The notes beneath the pieces are model-generated. The model was not told the DNA's origin, made no database searches, and worked only from the letters and a program-made list of their open reading frames with translations. This document shows positions 55,743 to 64,000 of a DNA stretch of 64,000 nucleotides, piece by piece. The DNA comes from Simmondsia chinensis (taxonomy: Eukaryota; Streptophyta; Magnoliopsida; Caryophyllales; Simmondsiaceae): positions 19,397,346 through 19,461,345 of the forward strand of contig JAGTTD010000011.1 of assembly GCA_018398585.1 (NCBI GenBank), read 5' to 3'. The stretch's first letter is position 1. Each line of letters starts with the position of its first letter. The position numbers and the translations under genes were made by a program.

Positions 55743-56396
55743 CTGTGTAACAAATTTAAATAGGCTATTTCAATTCATTTTTGAAATATACTAAGGACTT
55801 TATATACTAGTCTAGTAATAAAGTTCCAAAAGGGAGTTATGACAAGGAAAAGTACAACATATAAAACCAGTGATAGTCTACTTCACTCAGTGCAAATTTC
55901 GTTTCAGGAGGGACATTAGTTCAGCTTATATATGGATCTCACATGCTTACTCCATGGCTAAGCTCAGAACTTGAGAAAAGTTTTTCATGTTCTCATCATT
56001 GTCTACGAGTCCTTAAGTCTCTCAATAATTGTCTGCGAGTCTTTAAGTCTCACGATATAGATCATATTGGTAGACTTTGTGACAGTTATAAAATCCTCTA
56101 TTGTAAGTGACCTAACGTAAATCATCCTTGTCTCTTACATCCTTAACCAGTATCTTTTGTTATAGGTTACTTAGTAGTGAATGTTGTAACACAATGGCGG
56201 CCATGCATGCATTTTTTCTCTGTTTTTAAATCAAGCAAAGGGTTATTTATTATTGGATCATTTATGTCCTTTGCTATAGAGCCAAAGATGCACAGTAGCA
56301 GAATGTTAAGCCTAAAAAAAGAGATCGAATATTAATATCGCTACCTTCGTAATCTCACAAAAAGCACGTTGCTAAACTGACAATGTGGAAGAGAAA
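55743..56396 (-). other. WAT1-related gene intron, interrupted by element I
   Basis: No exon-like frame was found. Element I begins at 56397, so the missing 5' exons would lie beyond the window, unless they were deleted. Confidence 0.6.
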
Positions 56397-56782
56397 TGTT
56401 ATCATCCGGAATTTTGAGTCTTGTATTGCTTTTATGAAGTTGCTTGTATTTTTTTTAGTGTTGTGCTTATAATTGGTGTTTTGGCGCCAAGTAGCTTCAA
56501 TTGGTGGGTATTTCGGTTAGGCAAAGTCAAGTAGAGTCAATTGTGGCGGCTGCGCTTGTCATAAGTCGGTTAAGCTTGTTTGATGCTTTGTATCTAGAAG
56601 TCTGTAAGTAGCTTGCTCAAATGTAAGGAAAGATTCATTCAATGAAATTCATAATATCCTTTGAGATATTTTTCTCTAATTCTCATCTACTTCTCTAATC
56701 CGTCATCTAACTTTCAATTCTCTTCTCACCTAAATCTCTCTTTTTCAAAAGTTACCATCAATCTTTGCATTGAAGCTTAACA
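56397..56782 (+). repeat. I 5' LTR
   Basis: TGTTATCATC...AAGCTTAACA, the same end type as the B LTR. It contains ttggcgccaagt and cggttaagc words also seen in that family. Confidence 0.88.
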
Positions 56783-56784
56783 TT

Positions 56785-56797
56785 TGGTGTCAGAGCC
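56785..56797 (+). other. I primer-binding site
   Basis: tggtgtcagagcc, one base from the Met-tRNA consensus, 2 nt after the LTR. Confidence 0.9.
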
Positions 56798-56868
56798 GAT
56801 TTATTGCTGTCAATCGATGATTTGCAGCTTAATTTGATCTGGCGAAGCCTAAAAAGAACAAGTCGAAT

Positions 56869-58260
56869 ATGTCAAGTGAAGTAACTACCACGTCAGGAGC
56901 AGAAGCTGGAAATCCAATTGCATTTGTTGATCCCAATTTGTCATTTGTTACGGTTGTTGGTGCTAATGCACCAAGGAAGGTGCAATTTGTAACAAATGAT
57001 CAATTAAAGCAGCACATTGATGAGGTGTACAATCGGTTTCAGAATTTGCATCACAATGGCATTGATCAATTCAAGCAGATGCAAATAGATAGTGATAAGA
57101 AGCATGAAGATCTAATGTCGCAGAAGTTACAAAGCTTTGAGAACAAGCTAATTGAATTGCAAAATTTGGTTAATAGACAAGGAGAGTCATCTGTAATTGG
57201 AGTTGTTTGACCTGCAAGTCAATTGGTACCTCCACCTGTAGCGGTGCATTCTCAACCTCATAATGTAGTTAAGGAACTCAGAAGCAGCTCACTTGATAGA
57301 CCTCCTATGGTTCAAGTGAACGTTAGGCCTCAAGATCGTATGCATTCATCTGAGATCAGACCTCAAGAGGTTGAAGCAGTTGCACGAATGCGGGATCATC
57401 CAATTGAGCAAGTGCACTCTCGATCATCAGGCATGAATTCAGAACAGAACGATTGTCCTCCCGATTCTTATGTGCAGTTCAGAACTCCTTCTGAGAACAT
57501 TGGACATCAAAATCATCCACCTGATTAGCATTATTAGCATCGATCAGAAAGCAATGATGCAACATTGAATGGAAGAAGTAATGCTGCCAGACAACCTCGA
57601 GTTTAGATTGATCCTTTTGATCGCAAACAACCTCAGTCGTGGCTGAGGAGATGTGATCAGTATTTTCATTTCTACAACATAAAAGAAGCAGAGAAAGTAG
57701 AATTCGCGGCAGTCCATGTCCATGGAGATCATGAGGTATGGTTCTATAGCTTGTTGAAGAGCAATCCTACTCTTTCTTGGGCTGATTTTGTGGAAGAGTT
57801 ATGTGAGCGTTATGGTGATGAGGATTCCAGTGATACCATTGATAACTTTAATAAGGTGCTTCAAACAACAATAGTAAAGGAATATATGACGAGATTTGAG
57901 AATCTTAAAGCAAGTATGATAGCCACTTATCCTCAAGCGACCGAGGCATATTATGTCTCAAGTTTTATAAGTGGATTGAAGCCAAGAGTCAAGAACATGG
58001 TAAAGGCAATTGGGCCTCAAACTCTATCTAAGGCTTATGCAAAAGCCAAATTGATTAAGGCAACGGTCCTTTCTTCAAGTGATAGAAGCAAGTTCAAGGG
58101 AGGTAGTTCCAAGTCTCATCAAAAGGAGTCAGCTGGATCTAAGGCCACTTGTTCTGTTGAGAAAAGATTCTCAAGATCTTGTTATAAGTGTAATCAACCT
58201 TTTCAACCAAGGCACAAGTGTAATTCAAAGTTCTTGATGTTTCCTACAGCAGTTAGCTAA
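56869..58260 (+). pseudogene. I gag
   Basis: The ATG at 56869 opens a frame resembling B's gag (VDPNLSFVTVVGA). A coiled coil (DQFKQMQIDSDKK) follows, then stops at 57208-57210 and around 57526-57606, then the capsid domain at 57640-58060 (EVWFYSLLKSNPTL, YYVSSFISGLKPR) and zinc knuckle CYKCNQPFQPRHKC at 58180-58222 (CX2C-X7-HXC, intact). All in one frame. Confidence 0.9.
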
Positions 58261-58701
58261 GTGGTGCATTCTGACAGTGATGAACTTGAAGCTGATGAAG
58301 ATAGTTTAGGTCAGGAGTAATCAGGGGAAGTTGTTGAGAATGATTTTGAGATCTCCATGAAATCCTTGATTGGAAATGGAGCGCGTAACACTATCAGAAT
58401 CAAGGGAAATGCTGGCAAGAGATCAATTGTTGTCCTAATTGATAGCGGAAGTACTCACAGCTTTGTTGACCCTAAAGTAGTGAAGAAAGTGGGACATGTG
58501 GTGACCAAGACTCATCCCTTGGCAATGACAGTGGTAGATGGAAACTCCATCCTGACTCAGAATAAATTTCAAGCATTTCAGTGGTCTATGCAGGAGCATC
58601 AGTTTACTTATGATTTCAGAATCCTTCCTTTGGGTGGATGTGATATGGTACTGGGAGTTAATTGGATGAGGGCCTTCAGTCTAGTGCTCTTGCAAAGCTA
58701 A
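58261..58701 (+). pseudogene. I protease
   Basis: Same frame as gag, after an acidic linker with stops at 58258-58260 and about 58318. The active-site loop DSGSTHSF is intact, then GGCDMVLGVNWM. A frameshift follows near 58690. Confidence 0.9.
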
Positions 58702-60378
58702 CTGCGTCTTTTGATATTCATGGATCTAAAGTTACCAGGCAAGGCATGGTTGGTCACGCACAGTTGCAATTGATTAAAGGCAAGAATCTATAAGGTGGAA
58801 TTAGAAAGAGTGCTTATCGATGGATTGGTCAATTGTTTGCAATCTCTCCAACTAAATTGGCAGCTATTCCTCAACCTAAAGTGCAAGAATTGATTGAAGA
58901 ATTTGAAGACATATTTGAGCAGCCCCAGACATTACATCGTCAGAGGAAACTTGATCATGCTATCCCTCTCAAGTCAAATGTCGAGCCAGTAAAGTTGAGG
59001 CCATACGAATATCCACATGCTTAGAAGACTGAGATTGAGAAACAAGTGGAAGAACTGCTCAAGACATGCTTCATCAGGCCAAGTCACGACCCTTTTACCT
59101 CCCCTGTTATATTGGTGAACAAGAAGGATGGATCAGCTAGGATGTGTATTGATTAAAAACAACTCAACTCGCTGACAGTGAAGGATAAGTTTCCTATCCC
59201 GGTTATTGATGACTTGTTAGATGAGTTGTATGAGGCATACTTCTTCTTTAAGCTCGATTTGAGGTAGGGATATCATCAAATTAGAGTTCTCGAGCAAGAC
59301 ATATACAAGACAGCCTTTCAAACTCATCATGGACACTTCGAGTTTGTGGTTATGCCTTTTGGCTTAACCAATGCTTCGGCTACCTTCTAGGCTACCATGA
59401 ATGATATCTTCAAGCCTTTCTTGAGAATATTTGTGGTATTCTTTTTTTATGACATTCTTATTTACATTCCTACGTTTGAAGATCATCTCAAGCATTTGAG
59501 GGAAGTGTTTCTGATAATGGCCAATCACAAGTTCTATGCAAAATTCGCTAAATGCTTATTTGTGCAGACACAATTGGAGTATTTAGGCCATATGATCTCA
59601 CATAAGGGGGTCTCTATAGATCCTTTGAAGATTCAAGCCATGAAAGAATGGCCTATTCAAGTAACACTGGGTCTTACCGGATATTATAGGAAATTCTTTG
59701 CTGGTTTTGCTTCTATTACCAAGCCCTTAACAGAGTTACTCAAGGCGGATGCTTTCAAATGGTCAGAACAGGCTCAAGCAGGGTTTGAGACTCCTAAGTC
59801 AGCAGTGTGTTCAGCTCCAATACTAGCTGTGCCTAACTTTGCTGAAGAGTTTGTTCTTGAGACAGATGCTAGTGGTTCAGGCATTAGTGCGGTTTTATCC
59901 CAGAATGGAAGACCAATTGCTTATCTCAGTCAAGCCTTAAGTCCCAAGCATCAAGCTATGTCAAATTATGAGAAATGGAGACAGTATTTGGATGGGCACA
60001 GGTTTGTTATCATGACAGATCATCAGAGATTAAAGCACCTTCTCGAGCATATAATTGCTACACGAATCCAGAAGAAGGGGTTGATGAAAATGCTGGGTCT
60101 GGATTTTGTCATAGAATACAGAAAAAGAAAGGAGAACATGGTTGCTGATGCATTGTCTCACAAATTTGAGGATTGTGCGCAAGGACTTTGTAGAGCCATA
60201 TCTGTTGTTCTTCTATCTTGGGTAGAAGAGGTGTACAAGTCTTATGAAGATGATTCTTTTGCTAAGGAATGCATAATAGCTTTCCGTGTGAAGAAGTCAG
60301 ATTGTGATGCTGCATATGATGAAGTTTTAGTGAAAAAAGGAATAATTCGCTTGAAATGGAAGCTGTACATAGGCTCTA
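58702..60378 (+). pseudogene. I reverse transcriptase, RNase H and start of integrase
   Basis: The linker (EEFEDIFEQP) and RT motifs ([34 protein letters not shown]) are broken by stops near 59022, 59155, 59265 and 59388. The catalytic box reads FFYDIL, with Tyr for the first Asp. From 59397 a long frame gives the thumb, LGLTGYYRKF (about seven preceding residues deleted), ETDASGSGISAVL, and SNYEKWRQYL, where about 11 residues including the RNase H Glu region are lost. It reaches the integrase start (KLYIGS) and ends at the Athila insertion. Confidence 0.9.
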
Positions 60379-61812
60379 TGATACATGCTAGAAATGTTAT
60401 ATTTAATTATCATACTTCATGCTTTTTGGTTTTCTTTTTTTTAATGATTATTTACATTTTTAAATTAATAATTCTTTATTTTTGGATTTAGTAAATATTT
60501 GATTGTTTCCTTGATTTTAGGAGCTGATATGGGATTAATTGATAAGAAATTTGGATGGCAAGCTGTAGGGAATTTCAGTTGGATGAAAATCTACTTAGAA
60601 TCTCAATTGGATAAGAATTGGAAGTTACTTGGGTGCCAAGAAGCTCGTTTTATGTGGCAAAACGTTTTTGGGCTTTTTGACTTATTTTCCAGCTGGCAAA
60701 TGTTTATCTTAAGGTGTTTCCTAATTCAAAAAGGATTCCAAGAAGATTACATGCCAAATTTTTAGGAGAATTCAGTTAAAAAAAATATATAAAATGTGGT
60801 GGAGAGCCCTAACCAAGCATCATCAGGGGATACACGTTTTGAAGATCTAAGGAGCTGTAGAGACGTGTTCTTCATCATTTAATTCAGCATGAGTTCTTCT
60901 TATCTTTTCTTTAATTCTTTCTTTTCTTCAATGATCATGAGTGTGTAATCTTTCATTATTCAGTAGAGAAAGGATTGAAACCATGAATTTGTGATCATGA
61001 GATAAGTATTTTGATTTTAATGAATTTCTCATCGCTATGTTTAAATATCTATGAATCATCTATGCTTGAATGTCATGATTGATGGATTGGTTGTGTAGGA
61101 GGCCTACTACTCAATTACTTCTTGATATCTAATGCTAGTTTATGATTCTAAGTTTGTAATTGCTTGGTTGAATTAACACAAGTAGCAAATAATAGAAAGA
61201 TGGATGGTCAAGTTTATGCTTTCTGTTATGGTGTTTTATAGTCTAGATTAAATATCTGCTTCATCATAAGTTATTGTCCAGGATTAATGATGTCTTTCTC
61301 ATTCGTTAAAGCTGCCATGAGATTAAACTTTTCAATCATTTGAGGGTTGTTTAGTGGTTAAGGTTTAATTGCGGGTCGTCCGGATTAAACCGAAATTAAG
61401 GAAAGATAGGGAATAATAGCTTCGTTGGTGAATTCCACAGTCAATCTATTTAAACTAGCGAATTGAATTTGTTGATGATTAATTACTAAATTCATGGTGA
61501 ATTTCTCTATTCTCTACTGAATGCTTTTAATATATTGGTAAGAACCTTTAGAAAGTTCACATCTTTAATAGATTACTTCATTTAGCGTACTTTAGATTGT
61601 TGAATCCAGAAACACACACACCACCCCCCCCCCCCCCCCCCCCCCCCGCGCCCCTAATTTACTTGCGTTATTAGATTAGTTATTTAGGAAACTCGAATTT
61701 AGATAATTGAAACACTTTAATCCTCGTGGGATCGACCTCTACTTACCCTATCTACTAGTTAGTTAGGTTGATTTAGAGTTTAATTTTAATTTGCTCCACT
61801 TGGCACGCATCA
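60379..61812 (+). repeat. L 5' LTR
   Basis: Long AT-rich LTR in the Athila size range. It contains a C24 homopolymer. An 88-codon frame inside (60499-60765) has no recognisable motif. Confidence 0.85.
61624..61647. repeat. C homopolymer (24)
   Basis: 24 consecutive C, preceded by an ACACAC stretch and followed by gcgcccc. Confidence 0.95.
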
Positions 61813-61817
61813 AATTT

Positions 61818-61835
61818 TGGCGCCGTTGCCGGGGA
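61818..61835 (+). other. L primer-binding site (Asp-tRNA type)
   Basis: tggcgccgttgccgggga, the classic Athila primer site. Confidence 0.95.
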
Positions 61836-61906
61836 TTATTGCTTATTTTGTTATTTGAATTCGAAACTCTCTAAATTTTTTTTTTCTTCTTGTTTTTGTA
61901 GGTTTT

Positions 61907-63380
61907 ATGCGTGAGGAATCTGATCCTAGACTCTTTTGTGTTAGACAATTCATTCAAGACTACTCAAGCTCATCTAATCCACTTTTGTTCAAAGATCGTG
62001 ATTGTTATAGTGATTCGGATACACAATCGAGCATGGCTAATCGAACCTTGAAAGTGCTTGCTGCTCCAGATTTATATTAACAACCTTTATGCATTGTTTA
62101 TCCTACTTTAGAAGTACCGTTGAAATTACATTCTAGATTCATACACTTACTTCCCAAATTTCATGGTCTTACAGGTGAAGATACTCACAGGCATTTAAAG
62201 GAGCTCCATGTGGTTTGCTTGACCATGAGACCAGAGGGTGTTGAAGAAGAACAAATAAGATTAAGGGCTTTTCCTTTCTCATTGCAAGATGCAGCAAAGG
62301 ATTGGCTCTACTATTTACCTTCCGGGTCCATTACCACGTGGAATGAATTTAAGAAACAATTTTTGGAGAAGTTTTTCCCAGCTTCAAGAGCAGCCAACAT
62401 AAGGAAGGAAATTTGTGGCATTAGGCAATTTAGTGGGGAGACTTTGTACGAACATTGGGAGCGATTCAAGTGCTTATGCTCTAGCTGTCCTCAACACCAA
62501 ATAAGCGACCAATTGCTCTTCCAATATTTCTATGAAGGACTATTACCCACCGAAAGGAGCATGATTGATGCGGCTAGTGGTGGTGCATTGGTAGATAAGA
62601 CCCAGCAGCAGCCAGGGAATTGATCTCCAACATGGCCGCCAATACCCAACAATTTGGCTCAAGGAATGAGCCCACTCCTAAAAGGGTTAATGAGGTAAGT
62701 GTTAATTCTATTGAACAACAACTTTCGAACTTAATCTCACTTGTTAGTTAATTGATTCCAAGAAATGCACAAGAAGTCAAAACTTGCGGAATTTGCATGG
62801 TTGCGGGACACCCAACCGACGCATGCCCTACGTTGCAAGATGAGCAAGCAAACGCCATTGGTGGGTTCCCTGGTCCACCTCAAAGGAAATATGACCCATT
62901 CTCTAACACATACAATGAGGGATGGAGGGACCACCCAAATTTGAGATACGGCAATCAAGGAGCAAGGAATGCATTTCCTAACAATTTGCCTAGCTTTTCA
63001 CAATTGCAATTTCAACAAAGGCAGCCCATGAACCAAAACCAAAATCAAAGTCAAGGTACGTCTCTTGAGGATATAGTTAAGACCCTTGCTAATAATTCTT
63101 TGCAATTTCAACAACCTGTAGGGCAAGTTCAAAGAGAGACAAGGACGAGCACCCAGAACTTGGAAACTTAAGTGGGGCAATTAGCTACCTCCATTGGTAG
63201 GCTAGAAGCGCAAGCCTCAAACAAGTTCCCTTCTCCAACAATCGCGAACCCAAAGGAAAATGCTAGTGCGATTGTTTTGAGGAGTGGGAAGGAGGTAGAA
63301 GCACCCACAAAGGCTTCTTCTAAGTACCACAGCTGAGACGCGGAGGAGGAGAAAGAAGTGGAGCCCACCCCACTAAAAAG
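61907..63380 (+). pseudogene. L Athila gag
   Basis: The ATG at 61907 opens a frame with a stop at 62078-62080, where TAA stands beside a QPLC motif. The capsid domain spans 62120-62620 (LPKFHGLTGEDTHRHLKELH, LRAFPFSLQDAAKDWLYYLP, WERFKCLCSSCP, GLLPTERSMIDAASGGALVD). A frameshift near 62600 moves the rest to another frame. There a canonical zinc knuckle CGICMVAGHPTDAC (CX2CX4HX4C) lies near 62785-62826. It then continues as a Gln/Asn-rich region with stops near 62748, 63171 and 63334. Confidence 0.9.
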
Positions 63381-64000
63381 GCTGAATCCAAGGGCAAACA
63401 AGAGAAGGATGAAATTCTTGAGGTAACATGTAATTCACCTTCTTCGTTTGAATATAAGCCTATCCCTCCTTTTCCTAGAAGGTTAACAAGATCAAAGAAA
63501 GAAGAGGCCGATAAAGAGATTTGGGAGACCTTTCGGAAATTAGAGGTGAACATTCCCCTTTTAGATGTGATTAAACAAGTGCCGAGATATGCAAAGTTCC
63601 TCAAGGAACTTTGTACAAACAAAAGGAAATTAAAAGGGGATGAAAAGGTAAGTGTGGGGGAAAACGTATCCGCTGTTATCCAAAAGAAGCTTCCCCCTAA
63701 GTGCAAGGATCCAGGTATGTTTTCAGCCCTGTGTAAGATTGGCAATACTAGGTTAGAAAGAGCAATGCTAGATTTAGGAGCATCAATAAATGTCATGCCT
63801 AGATCTATATATGCTTACCTAAGTTTAGGGCCATTAAAAGAAACTGGAATTGTCATTCAACTAGCTGAAAGGTCAAATGCATACCCAGATGGTGTGATTG
63901 AGGATGTCCTTGTGCAAGTAAATGAACTGGTCTTTCCTGCTGATTTTTATGTTCTTGATATGGAGGATGATAATATAGCTTCTAATGATGCTCCAATCTT
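63381..64000 (+). pseudogene. L Athila protease, open to window end
   Basis: After another frameshift near 63375 the frame is open to the last base. It reads AESKGKQEKD, then FPRRLTRSKKEE, IPLLDVIKQVPRYAKFLKEL and the active-site LDLGASINVMP near 63768-63800 (Asp-Leu-Gly-Ala, the Athila form). This segment alone is undamaged. It is called a pseudogene because the gag upstream is broken. RT would follow outside the window. Confidence 0.87.

Larger units (their letters stand above)
56397..64000 (+). mobile_element. Element I: Ty3/gypsy element, right end outside the window
   Basis: The 5' LTR is 56397-56782, followed by a Met-tRNA primer site and gag, PR, RT, RNase H and the very start of IN on the + strand. 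It is cut at 60379 by Athila element L. It resembles B in gag and in the RNase H to IN junction. The 5-mer before it is agaaa; the partner TSD is not in the window. Confidence 0.92.
60379..64000 (+). mobile_element. Element L: Athila-type gypsy retrotransposon, truncated by the window
   Basis: A 1,434-bp LTR (60379-61812, TGATACATGC...CGCATCA) is followed 5 nt later by tggcgccgttgccgggga, the Asp-tRNA primer site characteristic of Athila. Athila-type gag and protease follow. The 5-mer before it is ctcta. The rest lies beyond the window. Confidence 0.92.

Noticed and set aside
60499..60765. 88-codon frame in the Athila LTR as a host gene
   Set aside because: It lies wholly inside the LTR and has no recognised motif.
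1..64000. tRNA genes, CRISPR arrays, bacterial operon features
   Set aside because: None seen. The tRNA-like strings are primer-binding sites beside LTRs, and all context is plant nuclear.

Overview
The window is plant nuclear DNA, most likely from a eudicot. Evidence is the set of nested Ty3/gypsy, Ty1/copia, Athila and hAT elements, an Au/TS-type SINE body, and two exons of a WAT1-related (nodulin MtN21/EamA) transporter gene. About 85% of the sequence is transposable elements. I letter them A-M for reference; insertion limits come from target-site duplications (TSDs) read directly in the sequence. The species cannot be named from this.

Layout. 1-4181: low-coding LTR element J (TSD aaaag) with a smaller opposite-strand LTR element K inside. 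4584-10300: gypsy A (TSD cacgg). 11885-17710: gypsy B (TSD ctata). 18074-29557: deleted copia D, interrupted by a hAT transposon (19292-22516, TSD gctcaacc) and gypsy C (23111-28854, TSD caact). 29760-38853: internally deleted gypsy F (TSD gagtg), with gypsy E (30344-35819, TSD aattc) inside its 5' LTR. 40562-51009: gypsy G (TSD agcct), with gypsy H (41881-47063, TSD ggtag) inside its integrase. 52346-52933: solo LTR M (TSD atttg), itself hit by a SINE tail. 54298-54537: a SINE with a 5S rRNA head. 54855-55742: last two exons of the WAT1-related gene. 56397 to the end: gypsy I on the + strand, broken at 60379 by an Athila element L that runs off the window.

A, B, C, E, H and I form one broad family: LTRs of about 285-415 bp with TGTTA...TAACA ends, an initiator-Met-tRNA primer site, and one gag-PR-RT-RNaseH-IN polyprotein with a C-terminal chromodomain-like tail. 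F and G form a second gypsy family with TGATGCA...TGCATCA ends. Every polyprotein carries stops, frameshifts or lost catalytic residues, so I call them pseudogenes. Intact TSDs and LTR pairs that look about 95-97% alike by eye (A, B, C) suggest fairly recent insertion.

The DNA between elements is informative. Blocks at 1-121/4177-4460 recur in the same order at 17944-18068/29558-29735/39020-39075, so the host locus looks segmentally duplicated before most insertions. The most unusual item is the 54.3 kb SINE: a 5S rRNA-like head with recognisable Pol III box A, intermediate element and box C, joined to an Au-like body, ended by a T-run and flanked by a perfect 19-bp TSD. The WAT1-related exons are open and correctly spliced, but their upstream exons are absent between 55743 and the start of element I, so the retroelement nest probably sits in an intron or truncates the gene.
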